Below are positions 1 to 10,988 of a DNA stretch of 64,000 bases, piece after piece; the first letter of the stretch is position 1, and each line of letters begins with the position of its first letter. The translations under genes and the position numbers were made by a program. The notes beneath the pieces are model-generated. The model saw only the letters and a program-made list of their open reading frames with translations, searched no databases and was not told the DNA's origin. The stretch is from Enoplolaimus lenunculus (lineage: Eukaryota; Nematoda; Enoplea; Enoplida; Thoracostomopsidae), in NCBI GenBank assembly GCA_030248215.1, contig JASANG010000772.1:1-64000 (forward strand), given 5' to 3'.

Positions 1-3000
1 AATTATGTCTTCAGCCGCAACTTTTTTCGACTCATGGAGATATCGTGTCGGTTCTAGTTTGATAATTGAACCGTCTGGATAATTATCTTTCGAAACCTGA
101 ACTTCGATAACGTTAAGCGATTTTGGCTGCAACAATTCCTTCTTTTGCAACACTAGCATTTCATATTTATCTAACAAGTTGTATTGCTTCTGCAACTGAT
201 TCCAATGATACTTTGGACAGGCTGTCCTGCTGCTGATACTACGCGGGATGCACCGTTATACGATACATTGAATCGGTACATTGTATCCACACCTAGAACC
301 GTTGGGTAGCCAACCCCTGGTATCACGAGAAAATATTTCGATTTGACTGGCGGAAAGAAAATTTCTATGTCCAATGAGATCTTGCCTTCGACTTTTTTCC
401 CGTTTAGCGCGAAACGATGAGATCGTAGATGAGGATGGCTCAAGTGGCTTGTGACGGAAAAAAGTTTCATAAGCTGCCGAGATCAGCAAGCTTGTATCAC
501 ACCCTGTGTCTACTAGGGCCATCAATAGTACTTTTCCGCACCGTACTTCAACAAATGGTCGCATGCTCATATATTGAGATCTTACTAGCGCTGTTTTATT
601 CGGATCTGAGTCCTGATCCAAGAACGCGTTAAGTGCCATGCGTTCTGCCAATTTTCTGTCGGCCGCTTTTGCTTCTTGCTCCACTTCGCTGGAGTTCACT
701 ATTGGAAATTGAGTCTCCAATTCACCTACCATATCCAAGTAATAATCGTTTTCCACAAAATGTTCCTCATGATCGCCATCAAAAACAGGGAGATCGTCAA
801 AGGGACTATCGAGATCATTCACTATAAAATCATTTTTGGATTCTTCGCTGAATTCCGAGAACATTTTATTAACCTTTTTCTTCTGAAGCGTTACAATTAC
901 GGGTAGAATGACCCCATTCCGCGCATCGCCAGCACTCCATAAGACGCGCACCTTCCTCTTTATCTGTTGATATACTTCGACGCAGGTACCGTTGAATGGC
1001 TGGCGAAGGTGCCGACTTCAGAAGTTTTACTAAATTTTCGTACCACTCGTTATGCTGCTCTTTCATTTCCTTTGCATTAATCGGGCGGGGCGGAGGTGTG
1101 CGATCGCGTTGACCGCTGTAACCTCGAGGTGGTGTCCCATCCCGTGAAAAACGACGTTCCGTCTGTCGTTGTTGCTCAGATGATGTTGAATTCGAACGTT
1201 TATTAGCCACACCATTTTGACTGATTTTGCGGTTAAGTGGTGCATATGGGAATTTAGGGTGTTCAGCTGAACGCCCTGCACTATTCCTATTAAGTGCTTC
1301 TACTGCTTCGAATAATACTTGCCGATTACCACGAAGTGCAATTTTATCTTTTCCTTTCTTTAACGACTCAAATTCCTCGTGGTCTTGAGCCAATTGAATT
1401 AATTTTGGTATTGGATAATACGTGCGCATTACCGCGAGTTGAGATCGAATTGGTTCGTGTAGTCCACCAACAAACGCGTCCCGAAAAACGTGCTCGTTAT
1501 CGGCTTGTTCCGCAAGATTAAAACGTTCCACCCAAACTCAATGTAAACGAAAGGCGAAGTCTTTTACCTTTTCTCCGTAACGTTGTACCATTCCTTCAAA
1601 CTTTTTTTAACCGTTGTCTGAGTGGGCCGTAGTACATGTACCTCTCTTCGAACGCTTGTATTATCTGTGCATACGTTATATCCGGCCCGTAAGTATGTTC
1701 CAATATCGCCAGATATTGGCCTGCTTCCCTTACCATGCGTAATCGAAACAACATTTTCATTTGAGCGTCTCCCTGAATTCCCATCGTTCGCATGTAACGT
1801 TCAAAATTTGTCAACCAAAATCGGAAACTTGTGTGCCCGTCAAATGGTTCTTCCTTAAATTTAAGGAGTTTCGTCGGGATACCTTGAATTGTATCCTGTG
1901 CATTATTTGGCATACGTACCGGTTGATCGCGCCAATTGCGCGGAGATCTCTTCACCGTATTCATACGTGGCCGATATAGTTGCAGTTCCCGATTAAAATT
2001 TTGGCGCATTGGTGTGCGCATATTGCCTGATGGGCGAAATGTGGGCCTTGGAGAAAATACTGGATATCGACTATTACCAAAATGATTCTGTTGGCCACTA
2101 CTAGGCATATACGGGCGTTGTTGCTGATAATAAGGCCGATTAGGTGAACCTATATTGTTATTATTCGTATTTGCTATGAATGGAAACACACTGCTGCGTG
2201 CTTCTGTACGCCTAGGGGTTACATCCCTATTATACCTATTATAATCAATATCATTGCGTTCGTTAGCGTACACGTTATTATATCGAATGGGTTGGGCCGA
2301 ACCCATAGCTAAGCCACGTGTCGAAACTGGTGGAACTATTTCTTGGATAGTTGGATTTTGTATTTGATATTGATTATTTGGCTGGCTTTGTATGTGCAAA
2401 CTGGCTTGTAGTTCATTTATCATCAATTGCAACTGTGAAGCACCAGGTGACGGCTGATGCGACATCTGACGTAGCTGATTATCCAACTCTACTTCATTAG
2501 TATCTAACAAATTTTGTGGAGAACCTGGTGGTATAGGCGTACTATTACGACCTCCGACTGTTACTACTGTTTTAGTATTTTGTGTATTCATTGGATCCTG
2601 GCCACCCAGCTGAGTGGCCAACCGGTCTACTTCTTGTATAAATGGTTCGTCCAACTTAGTATTTGGTTTACCTATTTGGCGTGTAATGTATGCATTAACC
2701 TCACTAATTGGAATATGGGTCTTTTGTAAATCTCGGACTTGTATCATTAAGCTTTCCAGAGACTGTCGGTATTCTGTGAGGATAGCGGCCTGAGTCACCG
2801 CTTCCCGCTGCTGTTCAATCGTTACCTCCAAATCATCCTGATCTAAAAAATTATTTATATTAGTATTTGCCTCCGACCGTGCTGCAAGTTGGTTATTCGT
2901 TAGTGAAGCTAAAGAGCTAGGCAAAGCTGTTGGTTCCATACCGTACTGGAGATAGTTCTTTTGAGATCGAGAAACTACCGGAACTTTAGCACGAACCCCC

Positions 3001-5190
3001 AGTCCCGTTTCTGCAATGTCGACCACTCGAGGTACCACTGACATCGACGATGTTGCTACACTCGATGGAATCACCGACTGTGCCACTATCGCAGACCGGG
3101 TCGTTGTCGGTATAGCCAACAACGCTGTTGTGACTTCACAAGTGACTGCAACTTCGGCCAAACACCGTGTTTGGCTTCGTGTTCGGATTGAAAATGGTAC
3201 TGCCGACTCGGATGAACGACGCGCGACGGTGGTAAATGGTGCCCGAATTAGCCATTGGTTTGTATTCGTATATTCTGCAACGTCACGAACTGCGCGAACC
3301 TCACGTCCACTTTGAATCGAACATACTACGGTCTCTACTAGATCTAATAGGCTAACCAACCTAGGAAGCCTTCAAGCAATTTCTAAAAACTATATACATT
3401 ATGTACATCGGATAAATATTGGGGGCGATAAAATAAAGAGAGGGGTCTATGTGTCTTCAGCGAATGGGTCATGCAACTCTCTATCTGTAGCGACCCTTAT
3501 ATGAAAGCGGGAGTAGCCCCCATATAAGTCAGAAAGTTAGGGACGCCGCCTACCCTCGGCAACTTTCTGCTTACGCGAGATAAATTAGATCGAACACGGC
3601 GAATCCTCCTAAGCCCGTGACTGGGGTAGGTCTACCAGGTGGTCAAGACACACAGAGAGTTACGAGGATCCGACCAATACGCAGCACCCCTCAGCTCAAC
3701 GTTGTGCCAAGCCACACATGCGCTCGGGAACGAGCAACTTCACCCAGCTCCAAGACAGTTAACTTAAGTCGGGGATCCCAGTTAAACGCCTTAAGCCTAA
3801 GCGCCCCGACAAGCTACCAATTCCCAAAGTCACACACCCGACTTGACAGCGTTGCTCCGCGAAACGCTGCATCGGATCTGACTAGAATAACTCGTATCGC
3901 CTACAGAGGCGACGCCAAATATATCTATAGCCTAAACAGTGCGAGCAGGATAATAATCTGCGAGCACCGTTGAGATAAAACTGCAAGATCAAATTCATAT
4001 ACTCGAATGCTACAAATTTTCCTTCATCCAAAATCTCACACCAATTAGGATAAAACTTTAAACTCTGAATCCGATTCCATACGTGTAGCACAAAATCTCA
4101 AGCCGGCTAATGAACTCACTCTATACTAGTAGGCTAAAATGTATGCGTACTAATTCAATGCTCACTCCGTTCAATACTGACGCGCACGAAATCTGCGAGT
4201 CCAGGTAAAACTGCTCAGCAATTCGCAAACCCGCGGGTGACTAGAAACACTCAGATAGGAGAGAGACGAAAAATGCGGGTCAACCCATGGGAAGCTTACG
4301 CAAAACAGAACAGAATACTCAGACCCAAAACAGGAAAGCGAGATCTTAGGCCTAAGACAAAGGCGAGGTGACGCGCATGAGATTAAAAGGAACGAGGTAA
4401 AGAATACTTAAAGTGCGAAAGCGTCGTTGGGTAAACTAAGCTGAGTCCCCACCATGCGGGTGGATCATCTAGGCCTACGCGGGATTAAAACAATAAACAG
4501 TAACACGTGAGTATAGTAGCTGACTATACTGTACTGAAATTTATTAGTACGAAAACCAATACTCAGGGTACAAAACTGGTAGTATTAAACGAATCAAGAA
4601 ACAATGTTGCGTACATTAAATATAAAATTCACCTGATCATGTGCTAGGTTTTGAGCCTGTAACGCGTCCAACTCTGCTTAAATTTCCGGCGTCGGCTGAC
4701 CAACGGCCCACCGATCGCCGGATGTAGACGGCTTAAACTCCTCGGCTTCAGGGTTTAACGGCGATAGCGATTTTGAACTTTGGTCCATATTATTTAGTTA
4801 ACTATTTTATACAGCTGTCGTTAAGTCCAAGACGCACTAGAATCTATGCAGACAATAATTTGACCAGGCTTTAACCTGCAATAACGCTAATTTTTCAAGG
4901 GCGCACACTAACTTGTATAGGGCCAAGATGTAACTCCAAGTCAAAATAAAACGTAGTCTTACCACAATTTCCGGTATTCCATGCGACGGACACAGAAGTG
5001 GCCGGGCATGCGGATTGTCAGGAGTCACGCCCTGCCAAAAGGGAGACTCAGCCGCTGTCCAATAGCACCAGTCGAGGCCGGTAGACCAGGACCAACCTAC
5101 CCGAAGCTGCGGGTGGTGTGCTTGTTCGAATCTATACGCCATATAAACTTGCTATACGCTACAATCTAAGTTTCACTACGCTCCTACCTA
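1..5190 (-). mobile_element. Ty3/gypsy-like LTR retrotransposon fossil, gag and protease part
   Basis: A retroelement lies on the minus strand and continues off the left edge, where reverse transcriptase and integrase would be expected. Parts, in element order (right to left): an untranslated/leader region at about 3360-5190 that is GC-richer than the AT-rich DNA to its right; a long gag region at about 870-3360 with a polar, Asn/Gln/Pro-rich N-terminal half and a retrotransposon-gag type helical region; a CX2CX4HX4C zinc knuckle near 890-950; and a retropepsin-like protease region left of it with the LVDTG active-site motif. Family call rests on the gag fold pattern, a single knuckle and the protease position; BEL/Pao is less likely. 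The LTR edges were not found and the right edge is estimated from the composition change. The copy looks broken (a few breaks in what is visible) but still recent enough for long open stretches. Confidence 0.75.
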
Positions 5191-6363
5191 TCTCCACTGG
5201 TACAAACAATATTCAAGAAAGTGAAAAACCAATAATCTACTCAGAAAACATCCAATTCTATCAGCGGCTGAGATCCAAAAGAAGACAAATCTCTTGCCGG
5301 CTATTTTGCATAACCGGTTATTAACCAAGAGTTTTAAAACTGTCGAGACTTCCACCAATAGAATTCAAAAAACTCATACACATGACACGTAACACCATTT
5401 TTAAAACAACAACTCTCCTGCCATTACAACGCACAACAAGCCAAACATTTTGCAATGTTATTCACTAGCTAGCTAATAATAATCACAAAAATCACCATCA
5501 TCCCAAGTTGTCGACTATATTTTTCAAGCATAGAATACGTCAATTCAGATAGAATTTGAGGGTTTTAGACCCGTTTTATAAAATTCAGCAAGTGTCAAAT
5601 CCTATTACTAAGTTTCGCAATGATTAGAACTGAATTAAGCCAAATTCAGACAATTATTGAATTTCACAAAATTCAAACGTTTTGTAAGTTCGATTTTTGA
5701 CCCGAAAACAGTTGTACTAGACTTGAAATGAGTCAATACTGATTATTCACAATTGTTTTCAACCTTTTTAAACTATGGGAGCACCCACAGCTCACCCGGA
5801 ACGGATTTACAAAGCCTGTGCATTTCTACGAGCTAAATCGATTTCCAGACCTGTGCACATGAGCATACAGCAACCCTCCAGAGCTTCGAAACTTCAAGGG
5901 CTGCCCATTACGGCTTAGAACCTTCCGAATCAAAGCCCCGCCAGCTGGCGTGAGCTTGCACGGGATCCTCTCGCTCCTGATGTTATCATTTAAATTTCCA
6001 TGCAGCCCGAAAGCTCACACATTCCCTCAAAAATGTGATCCCAGCTGTTATCCGCCTAAATTCTACTAGAATTCTGAAACCCTGGGTGCAGTGACATCTG
6101 TACAGTTGTGAGCGTCAGTACCGCGGGTATGCAATCAAGCGTTTCGTTGCGGATTTTGAAAGTTCTTGTGCAAACTGCGCATAAATAGTGCACAGAGTAA
6201 CAATTTTATACGTGTACGACCATGAACAACAGATATCTTACCCAAAGTCCGCTGATATTACCCTGGAAAGTGGGATTTTGGGAAATAGAGATATTACTCG
6301 GAAAACTGAGAATTTGGAATTGGGCGGAACTACGGCATGGGCTATGACATATACAGACTTACG
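5191..6363. other. AT-rich stretch with a GC-richer block, no gene seen
   Basis: Mostly AT-rich DNA with no convincing exon on either strand. A GC-richer block at about 5775-6125 could be a further part of the neighbouring retroelement (leader or LTR), but I could not find a matching second copy in the window, so this is only a possibility. Confidence 0.4.
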
Positions 6364-6785
6364 TACTGTAGTGATCGGAATATGAGGGGGTTCCCCTTTT
6401 GAGTCAAAATCAATAGGAGTCCGTATTCCTAATAAGAGTCCGTAAGCGGATAGAGTATCTAAACACTAATTAAGAGTCCATAAATATCAATTATCCCTAG
6501 TTGTATGTAAATGACTCCTGGACCAAATAAAGTTGAGTTTAAAACTTTAAACATACTTAAGTTTTAAAGTGCGTACCTGTAAGTATAACCTTGCATTATC
6601 GCTCAAGCTTTGGATAAAAGAAACGTTTATTTCAACGGATAGTTTCAATACCGGGTATATATCAGTAACGAAGGATGGCGGAGGGAAGGTTAAAAATCAA
6701 TAATATGTAACCGAATAACAAAAAGAGTAACCTTGGAGAGGCCAAATAATTATCTGTCTAGCCGTCTTTTTCGAGCCACTACAGC
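6364..6785 (+). mobile_element. MITE family M1, copy 1
   Basis: About 420 bp, bounded by TACTGTAGTGATCGG on the left and a degenerate reverse complement (CACTACAG) on the right. Inside it carries the family signature: tandem-like GAGTCCGTA words, then a CTTGCATTATCGCTCAAGC block, then GGAGAGGCCAAATAA near the right end. No coding capacity was seen. The family has at least six copies in this window in both orientations, so it is a non-autonomous DNA transposon. This copy is among the more diverged at its ends. Confidence 0.75.
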
Positions 6786-7147
6786 ACCCGGAAAATAGCT
6801 ATTTTGGCGCACATTTTTGTCACTCGGAATTTTTGGAAATTGGGATCTTTTCGGCTCGGAAGTTTGCTAAATTGCGGTATTGCCCGGAAAATTAGGATTT
6901 TGTGGAATTCGGATTTTACCGGGGAATTTGAAATTCTCGGAAATTATGATATTACCGTGCAAATTGGGATTTTGCAAACACAAATAGCGATAATTTCACT
7001 ATTTAAAACTTTGCCTCCATAACATACAAAACTTTTTAATTAGGTTCTCAGGGGAACTGCCGCCTCTCAAGCCCCTCGCAACTAGCGATTCTCGTACTAA
7101 AGCTGCAAAAACACAGTCTACAAAGTTTTATTAAAATAATGAGTTGC
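6786..7147. other. Short spacer between two M1 copies
   Basis: The DNA between two M1 elements contains a run of related short phrases (GGAATTTTGG, GGGATTTT) that resembles a decayed repeat. No exon with splice signals was seen. Confidence 0.35.
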
Positions 7148-7575
7148 TTACTGTAGTGACCCGAATAAGAGGGGGACTGATATTTATTTGGCCTCTCCAG
7201 AGGGTACCCCCCTTGTTATTTGGTTAGACTGTTATTTATTTTAACACACGCTCCGCCGCCCTTCGTTACTGATATATATCCATGTACTGCAATTATCCGT
7301 TGAATCAAACGTTTATTTGCCTTTTGTCAATAGCTTGAGCGATAATACAAGGTTATACTTTGGAATGTACTTTTAAAATTTAAGTACGCTTTAAAGTTTT
7401 GAACTCAAGTTATTTGGTCCTGGAGTCATTTATGCACTACAATTAGGGTTATTTGACATTTATAAACTAATTAGGGTTTAGGGACTCTATCCGCATACGG
7501 ACTCCAACTGATTCGGACTCAAATGGGGACCCCCTCTTGTTACCCCTCCCCCTCTTATTCGGGTCAATACAGTAA
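7148..7575 (-). mobile_element. MITE family M1, copy 2 (near full length)
   Basis: About 428 bp in the opposite orientation to copy 1. The ends TTACTGTAGTGACCCGAATA and its reverse complement, closing GGGTCAATACAGTAA, are well preserved. This is the best pair of terminal inverted repeats for M1 along with the copy at 44171. The terminal TTA...TAA may contain the target-site duplication. Confidence 0.85.
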
Positions 7576-8600
7576 TAGCGTTGTACACCGGCCAGTGGAG
7601 CATTCACAGACCCGCCGGCCAAAGGTATCGGCCGGTGGGCCGGCTAGCCAGTAATTGCTTGTCACAGAATAAAAGTAAAAAATTGTGACAATCATCAATT
7701 TAATATTTTTCGTCATTTAGATTTTGATTCTATAAGTTTTAGTTGAAATATGTCATGTTGCTTACTGTTATCATCATGGACAATGTTAAGATTGAATCAC
7801 TAGTTGAAATTATTTTGGCTACAGTTGTATTTTACAGCTCACGGTGGGATAAAGCGCTTCAGATGATCTAAGTTTCATTGCTTTTTAGAAAAATATAGTG
7901 AAATCTTTCACCGGAATACATATTTAAACATTTTTTGACAATAATAAAGCGAATAATAGTAATAATCGGATTAAATTATCTCAGATTTTCTCACCGATTG
8001 AGGAGGATTCTGAAAAGTTAAATTTTTGTAGTTAATAGATTGAATATTAATAAAGTTAGTTTAGGTTTATGCGGCACTCCGGCTTGTTTTGTCACGGGAC
8101 TTTCTAAAATTTCTATATTGGACGGCCGGCGGCCAATGATCGGCCGGCTTCGTTGGCCACTGACCGACTTGCCAGTAGAAAAGTGGTAACTGCACAACAC
8201 TGTTGTTTAATGTGAGTGTTTGGGGATCGTCAGCCCCGCTGACAACGTAATGAAAGAAAATGTTTTTAAATGTTGGTGAGTTGTTTTGTACCGAGTAGTA
8301 TTAAAAACGTACCAATTTGGCCACGGAGAGGCTGAGCCCCCTGATTTTCATCTGCCTATGAGCCTGTTAAGCCTATGCCAAAACCTAAGCCTGCAGCTAA
8401 ACTATAGCTTAAGCTTATAGGATCAAGGATAAGCCAAAACCTGAGCCTAACCTAAATCTATGGATAGCCCATGCTTAAGACTAAGATTAAACCTAGCAGC
8501 CGCAGCCTAAACCTAAGCCTCAGCCCAAGCCGATTCAGATTTTTCAAAGATATTTTAATTTCACAGAAAAAATTAAGATACTAGAAAAAATGCCTGAAAA
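7576..8600. other. Intergenic, decayed TTAGGC-like tract, no gene
   Basis: No exon is supported. A palindrome-rich segment with repeated GGCCGGC words lies at about 7590-7640 and again at about 8120-8160. Between about 8340 and 8540 is a degenerate tract of CCTAAGCC/CCTAAACC words, an old relative of the TTAGGC tracts found elsewhere in the window. Confidence 0.45.
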
Positions 8601-9611
8601 CAGGCAGTCTGGACATGTTTCAGAAATCCCTGTTCCCAAACTCGAACCAGAAAAAATTTAAAAACAAGAGTTTGGATTCTGGGTTGGTTAAAACAACGTC
8701 TGAGCCATATGAATTTCGCTGTATATTCTTGGCGAGCTCAAAATTTTAAAATGCCAATTGCAGAAACACATCAGCGGCATTTTGTGTAAACTGTTCTAAT
8801 TGATGAGAAGTAAAAGCGATTATGCCTGTCATCGTTGTGATGAACAAGTGTGAAATTTGTAAGTTTAAAAACGTAAAAAAATATTTTCAAAGAATATAAT
8901 TTGTATTACCACAGACCTTTCTATATAAAGGTTTCGCCAAGTTTAATGCTTGCCCTCAGAATCAATTTCGAAAATTTTCTCTAAGGCAAAACTGGCAGTA
9001 TTTTTCAGACCAAAGCAGGTGGTTGGTCTAGACAGTTCGAATATGTAACAGGCACTTCAGACAACCAACATAATAACTTTTTAATTTAGAAAAAACTAAC
9101 GGGTATGGAAATCAATAAAACGCTTTGGGTCAAGCCCGTCCTGTCCAAAAGAAATGATATAAAAAGAAGGGTGTTGGACTTGGAACCAACTAATGTATTG
9201 CGAATTAAATATAAATACCTCACACTCCGTTTACCGAATAACAGTGGGTACCATCTGGAAACTCATCAGTCTCTTATTCTATTTTGGTCGTTGCAGTAAC
9301 ATGCCTTGGTAATCATCAGCGTTGTATGATGTGACATTTTAGGCCGTGTTTCAAATGTTGTATACGTGCACCCGAATTTCTGAGGCTAGAAGATTGCTGT
9401 TTTTACTTTCACTTTTCAAATCCCTTGAATACAGCCGCTGATGTGTTTCTGCAATTTGCATTTTAAAATTTTGAGCTCGCCAAGAATATACAGCGAAATT
9501 CATATGGCTCAGACGTTGTTTTAACCAACCCAGAATCCAAACTCTTGTTTTTAACTTTTTTCTGGTTCGAGTTTGGGAACAGGGATTTCTGAAACATGTC
9601 CAGACTGCCTG
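8601..9611. repeat. Near-perfect 178 bp inverted repeat around a 655 bp spacer
   Basis: The left arm 8601-8778 and the right arm 9434-9611 are reverse complements over 178 bp. Reading base by base I count two mismatches and no gaps. Similarity stops sharply outside both arms. The arms begin CAGGCAGTCTGGACATG. The spacer (8779-9433) has no recognisable gene or repeat family. A transcript across it would form a long, almost fully paired hairpin. The high identity implies recent formation or ongoing conversion between the arms. It could be a foldback transposon, but no target-site duplication was found. Confidence 0.9.
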
Positions 9612-9795
9612 AAAAATTGCGACATACGTGATTTAAAACTAATTTTGAGGATAAAAGCACGCAAATACTGCTGCTATGTTTAGCTGAGTTCTGTGTCCAG
9701 TTGACCACCCTTGAATAAAGGAGAATGGGCGAAACGCACCATGCCGTGGTACTTTTTATGCCACGCGTGTTTTTGAAAGTTGCACACTGTTATCA

Positions 9796-10134
9796 TACTG
9801 TAGTGATTTGAATAATAGGGCGACTTACAATTAGGGATAATTGATATTTATGGACTCTAATCAGGGTTTTGGGACTGTATCAGCTTACGGACTCTTTATT
9901 AGAGATACGGACTCCTACTGATTGAGACACAAAATGGGGACTCCCTCTTATTCGGTTCTGGAGTCATTTTATGCGCTACAATTAGGGATAATTGACATTT
10001 ATGAACTCTAACTAGGATTTAGGGATTCTATCCTTTTGCGGACTTTTATTAGGGATACGGACTCTTACTGATTGAGACTAAAAATGCGGAACCCCGCTTA
10101 TTACTCCACACCATCTTGTTCGGGTCACCAGTAA
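9796..10134 (-). mobile_element. MITE family M1, copy 3, internally duplicated
   Basis: It starts TACTGTAGTG and ends GGGTCACCAGTAA, but the middle is rearranged. The roughly 120 bp terminal part appears twice in direct order (about 9827-9947 and 9978-10094, both opening TACAATTAGGGATAATTGA) while the central CTTGCATTATCG block is missing. It is a derivative of the 430 bp element. Confidence 0.75.
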
Positions 10135-10947
10135 ATAACAAAGCTGAATACTGAAAATTGATCTGCGAAAATATTTACAGTAAACAGTTTACACAAAAGT
10201 TATCCCGTTTTACCTTGAGAATACGGTTTCAAACGAATTGGAGCTAATTTACTATGATACTTGCTGTTGTTGTATATGTTTATTTATTTTTAAATATTTT
10301 TTTTATTAATATATAATATATTTGAGCCGATATATCTATTTGCAGACGTAAATACACATCCATTAGATAAAGAATGTAAATTGCAAGGAAACGAGTTGAC
10401 GCGAAATCGCTAGCCGATCCAGAGGTGGGCGTACGCCCCTTTCGTCTGAAAGTTTTTTGGTGATAAAATGATAAGGTCCTTTTCATGCAATTTTTCGCTC
10501 CCTAAGCACATATAGCATGCAGTAAAATTTGCGTTCCATAACATTTGCCAGACTATCCGACGGTCAGAAATTGCACCAAGCCTCGTTCAACTGTGCAATA
10601 ATACATCACGACGCCACGTAAATGTCGCTCCACTTTGTGTCAACCAGCGGTGTTTTCAATAACTCATCATTCGAGCGAAGGTCCAGGTTCAAATCCCAAC
10701 TTGAATTTGAATCTCAGATGAAATGGAAAATATTCAGGCAGGAAACAGTTTACCTGACCAAACATTGTGACATCAGACAGATTTAGTTTTCATGAAGCAT
10801 CGACCCTTTCATTCGTCCGGAGTGGAACTGTGCCCTCTTGAAACGCTGTTCCCACTTGTGGTTTGGGGATCTTTGACTCGGTCCTAAGTGACCCAATCGA
10901 AAAAGTTTGTCGAACCGTAACAGTTCATTCGTCCATAAACTAACTGG
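10135..10947. other. Intergenic 3' flank with repeat fragments
   Basis: No exon supported. At about 10395-10485 lies a fragment of a repeat seen again near 19706 and 30330 (shared words GATCCAGAGG, ATAAAATGATAAGGTCC). At about 10680-10705 a box-B-like word, GGTTCAAATCCC, is followed by an M5-like tail (ATGAAATGGAAAATATTC), suggesting a decayed tRNA-derived repeat. Confidence 0.4.
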
Positions 10948-10957
10948 TTTATTTATT
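10948..10957 (-). terminator. Poly(A) signal of the F-box/LRR-like gene
   Basis: TTTATTTATT on the plus strand gives two overlapping AATAAA hexamers on the minus strand, about 32-41 bp after the stop codon at 10989-10991. This is the expected position for 3' end formation and supports that exon as terminal. Confidence 0.55.
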
Positions 10958-10988
10958 AGCATTAATTCGGTTTCTATAAGATTCATAT

